NCBI RefSeq assembly: GCF_001720465.1
Contig: NZ_CP017113.1
Coordinates: 1-64,000 of the forward strand
Reading direction: 5' to 3'
Length of the DNA stretch: 64,000 nucleotides
DNA from: Porphyrobacter sp. LM 6
GTDB taxonomy: Bacteria > Pseudomonadota > Alphaproteobacteria > Sphingomonadales > Sphingomonadaceae
Numbering within the stretch: position 1 is the first letter of the stretch; every line of letters begins with the position of its first letter. A program made the translations under genes and the position numbers. This document shows, piece after piece, positions 47,203 through 55,231 of this stretch. A model generated the notes under the pieces. It was not told the DNA's origin, did no database searches, and saw only the letters and a list, made by a program, of their open reading frames with translations.

Positions 47203-47661
47203 ATGAACTCGGATGTTCCCAAGGTTCTTGCCGTGGCATCCGCCGGAGGCCATTGGGAACAACTGATGCAGTTGCGTCCGGTGCTCGACACCTATGACGT
47301 GCGCTTCGTGACGACGCGCCGCGATGCCGGCGAACATGGTGGCATAGACGCCCCGCTCACCCTGCCTGATTGCAACAAGCAGACCCCAATCCGCGCAATG
47401 CTCTGCGCTCTGGCGGCATTGTGGCTGGTCTTGCGCGAGCGGCCCGATGTGATCGTGACGACCGGTGCCGCGCCGGGATTTTTCTGCCTCATGGCCGGAC
47501 GACTGGTCGGCGCGCGCACCCTGCGGATCGACAGCGTCGCCAATGGCGAGCAATTCTCGCTCAGTGGGCGGCTGGCGCAGAGCATTGCCGACGAATGCTG
47601 GACCCAGTGGGCCCATCTGGCCACAGACCATCGCCCGCGCTTTCACGGAGCAGTGCTATGA
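47203..47661 (+). CDS. Alg14/PssD-like glycosyltransferase subunit
   Basis: A 152-residue membrane-associated subunit of an Alg13/Alg14-type glycosyltransferase. Key features: VLAVASAGGHWEQLMQLRP near residues 9-27, FVTTRRD, and the hydrophobic helix ALAALWLVLRERPDVIVTTGAAPGFFCLMAGR. It normally recruits an Alg13/PssE-like catalytic partner to build the second sugar of a lipid-linked polysaccharide. Its partner follows with a 4-nt overlap but is broken. Start ATG 47203. Confidence 0.88.
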   Translation: MNSDVPKVLAVASAGGHWEQLMQLRPVLDTYDVRFVTTRRDAGEHGGIDAPLTLPDCNKQTPIRAMLCALAALWLVLRERPDVIVTTGAAPGFFCLMAGRLVGARTLRIDSVANGEQFSLSGRLAQSIADECWTQWAHLATDHRPRFHGAVL

Positions 47662-48141
47662 TCCTCGTCACGGTTGGTATGCAGCCTTGGGTTCGACCGG
47701 CTGATCGCCGCGATGGATGCGCTGGCGACCGAACTGGGCCACCCGGTCATCGCCCAGACCGGCAAGAGCAGTTACCGGCCGCAACACATGGAAGCGCGCG
47801 AACGCATCGCTCCCGAGGAGTTCGAATAGCTGGTGGAACGCTCGCGCCTGATCGTCAGCCATGCCGGGATCGGCACGATCCTGACCGCCGCCCGCTTCGC
47901 CAAGCCGATCGTCCTTATCCCGCGCCGCGCCGCGCTGGAAGAGCATCGTAACGATCACCAGCTCGCCACAGTCGCACAGCTTGCAACGCGGCCGGGGATC
48001 CTCGTCGCCCGGGATGAAACCGAACTGTCCGACCGGATTGCCGAAGGGCTGGCGATGGACGTGCTTCCCGGACAGGAACCCCCGACCGCACGGCAACTCA
48101 ATGATGCGATCGCTGCCTTCATCGAAGGCCGGCCAATCTAG
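47658..48141 (+). pseudogene. Broken Alg13/PssE-like glycosyltransferase subunit
   Basis: The start MILVTVG-MQ (47658) overlaps the Alg14-like stop. A one-base insertion near 47685 (CAGCCTTGGG for expected CAGCTTGGG) shifts the frame. The next block continues in another frame as LGFDRLIAAMDALATELGH and IAQTGKSSYRPQ. An in-frame TAG at 47827-47829 then interrupts EEFE*LVERSRLIVSHAGIG. After it the rest, to QLNDAIAAFIEGRP, is intact. Two lesions in one gene point to real decay, though a sequencing error for one of them cannot be excluded. Confidence 0.85.
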
Positions 48142-48210
48142 CAAACAAGCCTAACGCGATTTTAAGGGCTTCTGCGCCATGTCTTGCGACCAAGGCAGGA
48201 CACTGATCGC

Positions 48211-49515
48211 ATGAACGCACCCTTCGATGCCGCCGCCGCGCTCGCGCGCAAGGCCGCCAGCCATCCCGCACCCGACCACGAAGTCGCGGTGATCGGATTG
48301 GGCTATATCGGCCTGCCGACCGCCTCCGTGCTCGCCAGCCACGGCTGGAACGTGTGCGGCGTCGATGTGTCCGAAAGCGTTGTCGCGACCGTGAATGCCG
48401 GGGGCGTGCATATCGAGGAATGTGATCTCGATGCGCTGGTGCATGATGCCATCGCCGCGGGCACGCTGATCGCGGCTACGGCGGTGCCGACCGCGAGCTT
48501 CTACATGATTGCCGTGCCGACCCCGCTCGGCGCCTATAACATGCCCGACATCTCCTGTGTCGAGACCGCCGCACGCGCCATCGCGCCCACGCTTCTTCCC
48601 GGGGCCTGCGTGATCGTCGAAAGCACCTCGCCGGTCGGCACGACCGAACGGGTCGCCGCGATCATCGCCGAAATGCGCCCCGATCTGGTAGTGCCGCGTG
48701 ACGGCTTTGGCGGGGACGCCGACATTGCGCTGGCCTATTGTCCCGAACGTGTGCTGCCGGGCCGGATCGTCAACGAGCTGGTGCATAATGACCGCGTGAT
48801 CGGCGGCGTGACCCCGGCCTGCGCCAGCCGCGCGGCGGTGCTCTATGCCAGCTTCGTCAAGGGCGATTGCCTGACCACCTCCGCGCGCGTGGCCGAGACG
48901 GTGAAGCTGGTCGAAAACAGCTTCCGCGACGTGAACATCGCCTTCGCCAACGAGCTTTCGATGATCGCCGACGAGATCGGGGTGGATGTGTGGGACGTGA
49001 TCCGGCTGGCCAACCGCCACCCGCGCGTCAACATCCTGCAACCCGGTCCCGGCGTGGGCGGGCATTGTATCGCGGTTGATCCGTGGTTTCTCGTCGCGAG
49101 CGCTCCGCAAGCGGCACGGCTGGTGCGGACCGCGCGCGAGGTCAATGACCACAAGGCGCTGCATACCGAAGCGAAGATCCGTGCGCTGATCGATGCCGTG
49201 CCCGATGGCAAGGTCGCGCTGCTCGGCCTCGCCTTCAAACCCGATATCGACGACTTCCGCGAAAGCCCCGCGCTCGAAATCACCGAGGCGCTGGCGCACA
49301 CCGACGGACACCGCCTGCTGGTGGTCGAACCCTTCGCCGAAACGCTGCCTGAAGCGCTGGCCGCAACCGGCGCGCAGCTGGTGACGCTTGACGCGGCGCT
49401 GGCAGCGGCCGAGATTGTGGTGGTGCTGGTCGATCACACCGCGTTCAGGCATCTCTCCCCGTCCGATCTGGCGGGCAAGCTGGTGTTCGATACGCGCGGT
49501 ATGCTGCGGCGATGA
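48211..49515 (+). CDS. wecC: UDP-N-acetyl-D-mannosamine dehydrogenase
   Basis: NAD-dependent oxidation of UDP-ManNAc to UDP-ManNAcA. The protein has 434 residues. The Rossmann motif VIGLGYIGLPTASVLA is near residues 27-42, VPTPLG and VIVESTSPVGTTE follow, then the catalytic-cysteine block GPGVGGHCIAVDPWFL near 281-296. A C-terminal UDPGDH domain with GLAFKPDIDDFRESPA closes it. It overlaps wecB by 4 nt. The product would feed the adjacent surface-polysaccharide synthesis. The GDP-mannuronate branch or other UDP-sugar dehydrogenase is less likely given wecB. Confidence 0.93.
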   Translation: MNAPFDAAAALARKAASHPAPDHEVAVIGLGYIGLPTASVLASHGWNVCGVDVSESVVATVNAGGVHIEECDLDALVHDAIAAGTLIAATAVPTASFYMIAVPTPLGAYNMPDISCVETAARAIAPTLLPGACVIVESTSPVGTTERVAAIIAEMRPDLVVPRDGFGGDADIALAYCPERVLPGRIVNELVHNDRVIGGVTPACASRAAVLYASFVKGDCLTTSARVAETVKLVENSFRDVNIAFANELSMIADEIGVDVWDVIRLANRHPRVNILQPGPGVGGHCIAVDPWFLVASAPQAARLVRTAREVNDHKALHTEAKIRALIDAVPDGKVALLGLAFKPDIDDFRESPALEITEALAHTDGHRLLVVEPFAETLPEALAATGAQLVTLDAALAAAEIVVVLVDHTAFRHLSPSDLAGKLVFDTRGMLRR

Positions 49516-50660
49516 CCGCGCGCGCGCCCCAGACAGGCGCAAAGCCACGCATCCTTATCACCTTCGGCACCCGGCCCGAGGCGATCAAGATGTTTCCGGT
49601 GGTGGCAGCGCTGCGGGAATCCGGGGCGTTCGATGTGAAAGTGGTCGTCACGGCCCAACATCGCGAATTGCTGGACTCCGTACTCGCTCTAGCCTCGCTT
49701 AGACCCGACCTAGACCTCAACTTGATGCAGCCTAGCCAGTCGCTGGATGCGCTCTCGAGCCGGGTTCTGACCCGCTTCGGGGAGGCTTTGGATGCCCTAA
49801 AGCCTGATCGGGTGCTGGTGCACGGCGATACGCTGACCACCATGATGGCCTCGCTGGCATGCTATTTCCGGCGGATACCCGTGGGTCATGTCGAGGCAGG
49901 CTTGCGCAGCGGCGACATCTATTCCCCCTGGCCAGAAGAGGTGAACCGCAAGGTCACCGGCGTGATCGCTGACCTGCATTTTGCCCCGACCGAGACCGCT
50001 GCGGCGGCCTTGCGTGCTGAAAACGTGAACGAAAATTCCATACACGTCACCGGCAACACGGTGATTGACGCCCTACTGTTTGCGCGGACCAAACTGGCGG
50101 AAAATCCGGCGCTCGCACCGGCGATTACGCCGCTCAAAACGCGCTTCTCAGGACAGAAAATCATCGCCGTGACGGCCCACCGGCGCGAGAATTTCGGTGC
50201 CGGTATGCAGCAGATTGCCCAGGCACTTCAAAAGCTTGCATCGCGACCGGACGTGGCGATCATCTATCCGCTGCATCCTAATCCCAACGTCGCCGACGTA
50301 ATGCGTCCAGCGCTGGCCGGGCATAACCGGATCGCCTTGATCAACCCGCTGGATTATCTTGATTTTGTCGCCATGCTCGAAGCGAGCGACATGGTGCTCA
50401 CCGATTCCGGCGGCATCCAGGAAGAGGCGCCCAGCCTCGGCAAGCCGGTGCTGGTGATGCGCGATACGACCGAGCGGCCCGAAGGTGTGGCCGCCGGAAC
50501 TGCACGGTTGGTGGGCGCAGATGCATCTGTAATTGTTTCTGAAACTGTTCGGTTGCTTGATAATGTGGAAGCCTATGAGGCGATGGCGCGGGCGCACAAC
50601 CCCTATGGCGACGGGCACGCCAGCACGCAGATCGTGGGACACTTGCTTGCCGCGCTCTAG
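49512..50660 (+). CDS. wecB: UDP-N-acetylglucosamine 2-epimerase (non-hydrolysing)
   Basis: Makes UDP-ManNAc from UDP-GlcNAc. The protein has 382 residues. Typical blocks: ITFGTRPEAIKMFPVV near residues 16-31, VTAQHRELLDSVL, VHGDTLTTMMASLACYFRRI, VGHVEAGLRSGDIYSPWPEE, VTAHRRENFG and LTDSGGIQEEAPSLGKPVLV with late catalytic residues. The ATG overlaps wecC by 4 nt. Together they form a UDP-ManNAcA pathway. Codon use near 49680-50600 is slightly more AT-rich than in wecC. Confidence 0.95.
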   Translation: MTARAPQTGAKPRILITFGTRPEAIKMFPVVAALRESGAFDVKVVVTAQHRELLDSVLALASLRPDLDLNLMQPSQSLDALSSRVLTRFGEALDALKPDRVLVHGDTLTTMMASLACYFRRIPVGHVEAGLRSGDIYSPWPEEVNRKVTGVIADLHFAPTETAAAALRAENVNENSIHVTGNTVIDALLFARTKLAENPALAPAITPLKTRFSGQKIIAVTAHRRENFGAGMQQIAQALQKLASRPDVAIIYPLHPNPNVADVMRPALAGHNRIALINPLDYLDFVAMLEASDMVLTDSGGIQEEAPSLGKPVLVMRDTTERPEGVAAGTARLVGADASVIVSETVRLLDNVEAYEAMARAHNPYGDGHASTQIVGHLLAAL

Positions 50661-50859
50661 CCGCGCTTTACCAGCGCGTTGTTAAGCAGGGCGCCAATTC
50701 AGGCCGACCCGAACACTACCGCCCTTTCGACAAGCGCTGGAATTATGGCGACCTGAAGGCGTGTCAAATCTTCTTACCCGACTTTGGCCTAGGGCAAGAC
50801 CCGAAGTCTGCGCGCGGAACCGCCTCGACGGCAAGCCAAGTCATGGCTGCAATAGCTAC

Positions 50860-50965
50860 GGACCCAGATCGAGGCCTTCGCTGAGCACTACAACTACCTG
50901 CGCTGCCACGCGAGAACATGGGAAGGGTGAAGCCGGCTAATGCCTTCTAGAAGAGGGCCCCCGCT
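50860..50965 (+). pseudogene. Remnant of an IS3-family transposase (C-terminal integrase end)
   Basis: The translated stretch LRTQIEAFAEHYNYLRCH matches the end of an IS3-family OrfB, where QIEAFxEHYNHxRYHESL is the usual form. It is soon followed, after a frame change, by VKPANAF-stop-KR, which looks like the eroded NLTPADVYFGR. The rest of the element is gone. It shows past insertion at the right border of the polysaccharide block. Confidence 0.5.
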
Positions 50966-51259
50966 GCCATCTGACAGCCCGAAAGGATGAGATGGCAGGC
51001 TACCGGGTATCTGCACTAGCGGCAACGCAATTCCGCCGCCTGACAGCGACCCAAGGCCACGCCTGCCCTTCGATAGCCGACGCCGCGAGCTTCGCCAGCT
51101 GTTCTGGCCGAGGGCACCTTCGTTTGGGCAAGGCCTTTCTTTTTGTCCTCCTACTCACTGATAATACGATGAAATTCACCTGGAAGCTGGCAGTGTGGCG
51201 TTATCGGCAGTTTGGCAGGGTGGGGTTCGGCTGCAATCAGAAAACGCAAAACAAGCCCT

Positions 51260-51275
51260 TGCACTGTATAGTGCA
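51260..51275. promoter_or_regulatory. Inverted repeat upstream of an island gene
   Basis: TGCACT-GTAT-AGTGCA, a 6-bp-arm palindrome 33 nt upstream of the start of the 198-residue protein gene. It could be an operator. No regulator is assigned. Confidence 0.35.
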
Positions 51276-51307
51276 GACGCCTTGACGGGGCCTAGGCGGC
51301 GCACCAC

Positions 51308-51904
51308 ATGAGATTTATGGCGAAGAAGACCAGACCGCGCACCGCCGGAGACACCTTGCCGCTCGAACAGCGGCTGAAGGTCAATGAGATGGTCGAGGCG
51401 AAGTACTTCGCCAACACGCGGGGCGAGGTGGTCGAGGCTGCGAAGATCCAGGAGATTACAAGCCTGCTGTGGGTTCCGGAGGGCTGCTCGATCGAGGAGC
51501 GCGACGCCAAGATCGTCAAGGCGCTGGACCTTCTCGAGAGCATCAAGCCTGCCGAGGGTATCGAGACCATGCTTGCGGCGCAGATGGTGGGAGCGCACCA
51601 CGCGGCGATGGAGTGCCTGCGCCGGGCCATGATCCCGCAGCAGACCTTCGAGAGCCGCAATGCCAACCTCAATCAGGCGCAGCGGCTGATGGCGCTCTAC
51701 ACACAGCAGCTGACCGCGCTCGACAGGCACCGCGGCAAGGGGCAGCAGAAGATCACAGTCGAGCGCGTTCAGGTCGCACCCGGCGGCCAGGCGGTGCTCG
51801 GCAATGTCGAGATGGCTCCGCCCGGCGCGCCGGCGCTCGAGCCGCCGCGCGAGGACACCGTGCCGCCGCCGCTTCGGCCGGCGCGCGCCAAGGCCAGGCG
51901 GTAG
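51308..51904 (+). CDS. Conserved protein of unknown function, island type
   Basis: A 198-residue helical protein. The start is ATG 51308; MAKKTRPRT at 51317 is the other choice. Blocks: LPLEQRLKVNEMVEAKYFANTRGEVVEAAKIQEI, a middle with helix-like AAQMVGAHHAAMECLRRAM, and LNQAQRLMALYTQQLTALDRHRGKGQQKITVERVQV. The last region recalls, from memory, a family of small alphaproteobacterial proteins often next to a HGG-x-GNRNAxKHG protein, as here. Its stop overlaps the start of that partner (TAGTG). Function unknown. Confidence 0.65.
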   Translation: MRFMAKKTRPRTAGDTLPLEQRLKVNEMVEAKYFANTRGEVVEAAKIQEITSLLWVPEGCSIEERDAKIVKALDLLESIKPAEGIETMLAAQMVGAHHAAMECLRRAMIPQQTFESRNANLNQAQRLMALYTQQLTALDRHRGKGQQKITVERVQVAPGGQAVLGNVEMAPPGAPALEPPREDTVPPPLRPARAKARR

Positions 51905-52170
51905 TGGCGGGGGATCACGTCCGCAATGTTGCGGGCATGCACGCCGCGCCGCGCTGCGGTGCGCGCACGCGTTCGGGGGGCGGCTGCGAGGCGCCGGCGG
52001 TCAAGGACAAGGCCCGCTGCCGGATGCATGGCGGCGCGCAAGGGTCCGGCGCGCCGCGCGGCAACCGCAATGCGCTGAAGTCCGGGCTTTACACCGCCGA
52101 GAGCCTCGCGCTGCGGCGGCACGTGTCGCAGCTGATCCGCGAGAGCCGCAAGATCATCGAGGAGATGTAG
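51904..52170 (+). CDS. Small HGG/GNRNALK-motif protein of unknown function
   Basis: An 88-residue protein. It has CGARTRSGGGCEAPAVKDKA, then CRMHGGAQGSGAPRGNRNAL, KSGLYT, then a helical end with RRHVSQLIRESRKIIEEM. Three cysteines and the HGG precede a basic GNRNALKSG motif, known in phage- and island-associated proteins. The start is GTG 51904 overlapping the previous stop; ATG 51937 would give 77 residues. It is tightly coupled to the 198-residue gene. Confidence 0.6.
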   Translation: MAGDHVRNVAGMHAAPRCGARTRSGGGCEAPAVKDKARCRMHGGAQGSGAPRGNRNALKSGLYTAESLALRRHVSQLIRESRKIIEEM

Positions 52171-52171
52171 G

Positions 52172-52279
52172 ATGGAAGCGCGTCACCAGCTCTGGGCGCA
52201 GCGGCACCTGCACGAACGGCTGGCCCCGTGGGCGACTGGCGTGCATCGTGGTGCCGCTGCCTGCGGAGCGCGGCGATGA
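52172..52279 (+). CDS. Possible 35-residue protein
   Basis: ATG 1 nt after the preceding stop and a TGA overlapping the next ATG. The reading frame begins MEARHQLWAQRHLHERLAP and is rich in Arg, His and Ala. The exact coupling on both sides is the only evidence; the sequence itself is not recognised. It may be a truncated leftover of a longer gene. Confidence 0.3.
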   Translation: MEARHQLWAQRHLHERLAPWATGVHRGAAACGARR

Positions 52280-52620
52280 CGTGGCCGGTCATGGCGCGGG
52301 CGCTGTTCTGGCTGGCGCTGGCCTTTACGCTGGTGATGGCGCTGCTCCCGCAGCCGCCCGCCCTGCCCGGCACGCTGAGCGACAAGGTCCTGCACGTGAT
52401 CGCCTTTGCGGTCCTGACCCTGCTCGCCGCCCTCGCCTACCCCGAGCGGCGGCTGGGCGAAGTGTTTCTGGCCATGGCGGCACTCGGCGCGCTGATCGAG
52501 GTCGTGCAATTGATCCCGCATCTTGGCAGGGATGCCGAGTGGGCGGACTGGCTGGCAGATTGCGGGGCAGTCCTCGCGGTGCTGGCGCTCGTCCGAGTGT
52601 CGCGGCGGATGGCGGGGTAA
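52276..52620 (+). CDS. VanZ-like membrane protein
   Basis: A 114-residue protein with four transmembrane helices, near residues 5-22, 36-53, 62-80 and 91-108. The block TLSDKVLHVIAFAVLTLLA and the later EVVQLIPHLGRDAEWADWLADCGAV match the VanZ-like family. Members are linked to glycopeptide resistance and envelope processes, but most are uncharacterised. ATG 52276 with GGAG upstream overlaps the small preceding frame. Confidence 0.8.
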   Translation: MTWPVMARALFWLALAFTLVMALLPQPPALPGTLSDKVLHVIAFAVLTLLAALAYPERRLGEVFLAMAALGALIEVVQLIPHLGRDAEWADWLADCGAVLAVLALVRVSRRMAG

Positions 52621-52656
52621 GGTCGCCGCGCGACGCCCGCCTGAGGTCTGCTGCGG

Positions 52657-52899
52657 CTAGTCTTTGCGGCGGTGGATGCGAATGCCCGGTGCGTCGTCGG
52701 GGCTGCCGATAAACTCGATGCCGGCCGCTTCGAGGGCGGATTGGATTTTGATCAACGTTCCCGTGGTGGTCTGCGGGACTCCGTCCTCGGCTTCGATCCG
52801 CATTACTGTTCTTAAGCCTACCCCAGCTTTGTCGGCGAGCTTGCTTGCCGTCCAATCAAGAGCAGCGCGCGCGGCGCGAATCTGATATGAAATAAGCAT
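52657..52899 (-). CDS. XRE-family helix-turn-helix regulator
   Basis: An 80-residue DNA-binding protein. The helix-turn-helix is IRAARAALDWTASKLADKAGV and then GLRTVMRIEAEDG. A short C-terminal strand region with GIEFIGSPDD follows. Its size and place beside a recombinase suit a regulator of a mobile element or a free antitoxin. The gene faces the recombinase across 13-34 bases; the palindrome there is probably its operator. Confidence 0.85.
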   Translation of the reverse strand: MLISYQIRAARAALDWTASKLADKAGVGLRTVMRIEAEDGVPQTTTGTLIKIQSALEAAGIEFIGSPDDAPGIRIHRRKD

Positions 52900-52913
52900 T
52901 GACGCGCCTTATA

Positions 52914-52930
52914 TGGCATATATTATGCCA
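52914..52930. promoter_or_regulatory. Operator palindrome between XRE gene and recombinase
   Basis: A perfect 17-bp inverted repeat TGGCATA-TAT-TATGCCA, 15 bp upstream of the XRE start and covering the first ATGs of the recombinase frame. A TATA-rich stretch around it (TATATGGCATATATTATG) can be the -10 of one or both divergent promoters. The XRE protein is the natural candidate to bind it. Confidence 0.6.
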
Positions 52931-52933
52931 CTT

Positions 52934-53848
52934 ATGTTAGATGAAGCTACTGCAAAGGATTTCCCAGATTGGCGCGCAGAATTCAAGCGCCTTGAGGGCG
53001 CCTTCGCGCCCGGGACAATCAAATCCTACCTGACTGACGTGGAACGGTTTGTCGCATGGTGTGAGGAACACGGCCTCCGTGCCTTGCCCGCCGAGGCCGA
53101 AACGGTTTGCGCATTCCTGGAAGGCCAGGCCGTAATCCTCTGCCCCTCAAGCGTCCGGAGGCGTCTCTACGCGATCCGCAAGGTCCACCGCCTGCTGCGC
53201 CTGCCCGACCCCACCTGGGGTGAGGACATTAGCATTACGCTGCGCCGGGTGCAGCGCGCAAAGCTCAGCCGCCCCAAGCAGGCGAAGGGGATGACGCGCG
53301 ACTATCTCGAGCAATGCCTTGCCGCGCAGCCCGACAATCCTTGGGGCCTGCGCAATCGCGCGATGCTCTCGCTAGGCTATGACCTGCTGACGCGACGCTC
53401 CGAACTGGTGGCACTGCGCAGTGAGGATATCGCGATGCGGGCAGACGGAACGCTGCGGGCAATCATCCGCCGCAGCAAGGCCGACCCGTTCGGCATGGGC
53501 CGGATCTCGTTCAGCTCTAGGCGCTCGGCGGCTTTGGTCAGTGCATGGCTGGCCTGGCGGGGAGACAAAATCGATCCGCTGTTCTGCGGCATTTATCAGG
53601 GCAAGCCCATCAATCGCGCGCTCGGGACCACGAAGGTAAAATTGATCATCAAGGAGGCGGTGGCCGCCGCGGGCCTGCCGCCAGATGAGGTGGCGGGGTT
53701 CAGCGGCCACTCCCTGCGCGTCGGCGCGGCGCAGGACCTGCTCTGCGCGGGGTTCGACACGGCCGCGATTATGCGCGCCGGAGGCTGGAAGTCGGTCAAC
53801 GTACTGGGACGCTACCTGGAGTTCGCCGAACACAATGTCTGGGCGTGA
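52934..53848 (+). CDS. Tyrosine recombinase (phage integrase family)
   Basis: A site-specific recombinase of 304 residues from ATG 52934 (in-frame ATGs at 52913 and 52925 give 311 and 307). A SAM-like N-terminal domain (PGTIKSYLTDVERFVAWCEEHGL) precedes the catalytic domain. Catalytic residues are visible as Arg in TRRSELVAL, the box HSLRVGAAQDL and a late GGWKSVNVLGRYLEF with the nucleophilic Tyr. It resembles IntI/XerD-type or plasmid-type recombinases. No attachment site was recognised. Confidence 0.88.
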   Translation: MLDEATAKDFPDWRAEFKRLEGAFAPGTIKSYLTDVERFVAWCEEHGLRALPAEAETVCAFLEGQAVILCPSSVRRRLYAIRKVHRLLRLPDPTWGEDISITLRRVQRAKLSRPKQAKGMTRDYLEQCLAAQPDNPWGLRNRAMLSLGYDLLTRRSELVALRSEDIAMRADGTLRAIIRRSKADPFGMGRISFSSRRSAALVSAWLAWRGDKIDPLFCGIYQGKPINRALGTTKVKLIIKEAVAAAGLPPDEVAGFSGHSLRVGAAQDLLCAGFDTAAIMRAGGWKSVNVLGRYLEFAEHNVWA

Positions 53849-53992
53849 GAGAGCGGTTTTGGTGTGATTTTGAAATCTGCGGACCGAATGCGCCATGCGC
53901 AGCTTGTCCATCGCAATGGCGTTGAGCCCTGTCGCGGCTGACACCATTGCCGAAGGGAGCATCCCCGCCAACGGCGCCCCTTCGCAGGCTGG

Positions 53993-54397
53993 CTAGATTA
54001 CCGCGGCGATGAGCAGGCCTAATACCGCCCAGGCAGAAGTCGCCGCCAAAACGTAAATGGCGAAGCGCACGCGTAAGGGAAAGCGCTCTGGAGCCTCAAG
54101 TAGCAGGAGCTCCGTTGGCGGCACACCTATTGTGCGGTAGCCGTGAGAGGGGGCCATGCCTGCGCGCGGGAGGCTAGCCGCGCTGGTGATGAGAGTATAA
54201 TCAACCAAGAGATCGACCTGAGCCGATGAGCGTTGGCCGATAAGGCCGCCATGCTCCTCGACCAGATCAGGTCCGTTATCGAGTGCATAGCTGCGCGAAC
54301 TGGAGGCACTTGAGGCGTCGTCGCGCGATGCGGCGAAGTCAAAGCTGTCTGCTCCAGCCAACTCCTCCGGATTGGCGTCGGGAAGATTGTTTGCCAT
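53993..54397 (-). CDS. Small single-span membrane protein, unknown function
   Basis: A 134-residue protein from ATG 54397. The N-terminal half is low-complexity and acidic/serine-rich (DFAASRDDASSASSSRSY). The C-terminal end is a clear transmembrane helix (FAIYVLAATSAWAVLGLLIA). I do not recognise it. The upstream region is very AT-rich (54495-54530). It lies in the accessory zone between the recombinase and the ctrA fragment. Confidence 0.45.
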   Translation of the reverse strand: MANNLPDANPEELAGADSFDFAASRDDASSASSSRSYALDNGPDLVEEHGGLIGQRSSAQVDLLVDYTLITSAASLPRAGMAPSHGYRTIGVPPTELLLLEAPERFPLRVRFAIYVLAATSAWAVLGLLIAAVI

Positions 54398-54971
54398 TCG
54401 CGCTGGCCTCCAATCCACCAGCGGCGAGCTTGAATCACAATTTCGCCGCAATGGGAATCCCCTACCGACAGTGGCTGCGAGGTTCCCGACATAAAACATT
54501 GTTATATAATTATAATTATCTCGCTCAGCCTAGTGAGGCGAGACATAAAATCACAATCCATTGCGCGGATTATCGCTATTCTTGCGCGGACGGGCAGCGA
54601 GACGCAATGACAGAAGCCGCCGTGATCGTATGTGCGCGGGCGGGGGGAAATCGGCGCAGGGCGAGGTGCGCTGCCGGATGCCTGACCGGACCTAGGGGCA
54701 TGAGCGGCGAAGGGCAATCACAACACACCACTGCAGTTCGCAGGGCCGTGCGCCTTACCCTGGCGCCCAATAGCGCGTGCTCTGCCACCCGAATTTTTGG
54801 ACCACTTGCGGGTAGCGCCTCACGCCGCACGTTTCATTGCCCGGCTGGGGAGTTGACCATGAAGGCATCCACGTCCGCGCACGCCCGCCCGGCGAGGAGT
54901 GCGCAATCGCCGCACCTGCTGCGCGCGGAGCGCGCAATGGGCAGTGAGGAGAATACAGCGTAAGCGGTTGC
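54398..54971. other. Intergenic accessory stretch with an AT-rich core
   Basis: No convincing gene. The part 54495-54530 (ttgttatataattataatta) is far more AT-rich than anything nearby, with an imperfect hairpin CTCGCTCA/TGAGGCGAG just after it. It may be the promoter of the small membrane protein gene to the left, or the trace of a foreign insertion. The rest is GC-rich and non-coding in appearance. Confidence 0.45.
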
Positions 54972-55220
54972 CTACGCCGCAGCCGCCAGCTCCTGCGGAT
55001 CGTGCAGCACGTAGCCGCGCCCCCACACGGTTTCGATGTAGTTTTCTCCGCCGCAGGCCAGCGACAGCTTTTGCCGAAGCTTGCAGATGAACACGTCGAT
55101 GATCTTGACTTCCGGCTCGTCCATCCCGCCATAGAGGTGGGTGAGGAACATTTCCTTGGTGAGCGTGGTGCCCTTGCGGAGGCTCAGCAGCTCGAGCATC
55201 GCATAGCCTTGGCGCAACAT
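54972..55220 (-). pseudogene. Truncated CtrA-like response regulator (DNA-binding domain only)
   Basis: From about 55208 to the stop the frame reads [46 protein letters not shown] and [13 protein letters not shown]. This is the C-terminal winged-helix domain of CtrA, the alphaproteobacterial cell-cycle regulator. The receiver domain and linker are missing. In front stands a truncated IS5-family transposase, so the gene was cut at the junction near 55210-55232. An ATG at 55220 leaves an 82-residue frame. It is probably a partial duplicate, with the real ctrA elsewhere. Confidence 0.85.
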
Positions 55221-55231
55221 ACACGAGCGAT

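Larger units (their letters stand above)
50661..51307. other. Gene-poor region with a transposase remnant
   Basis: About 650 bases without an intact gene. A decayed piece of an IS3-type transposase lies at about 50865-50960. The rest has no recognisable coding or RNA signal, apart from an inverted repeat TGCACT-GTAT-AGTGCA at 51260-51275 just before the next gene, which may be an operator. Base use is mixed and less GC-rich in places. Confidence 0.5.

Noticed and set aside
54283..54963. 226-codon plus-strand frame
   Set aside because: It overlaps the N-terminal part of the small minus-strand membrane protein and the AT-rich promoter-like stretch, with no recognisable similarity.
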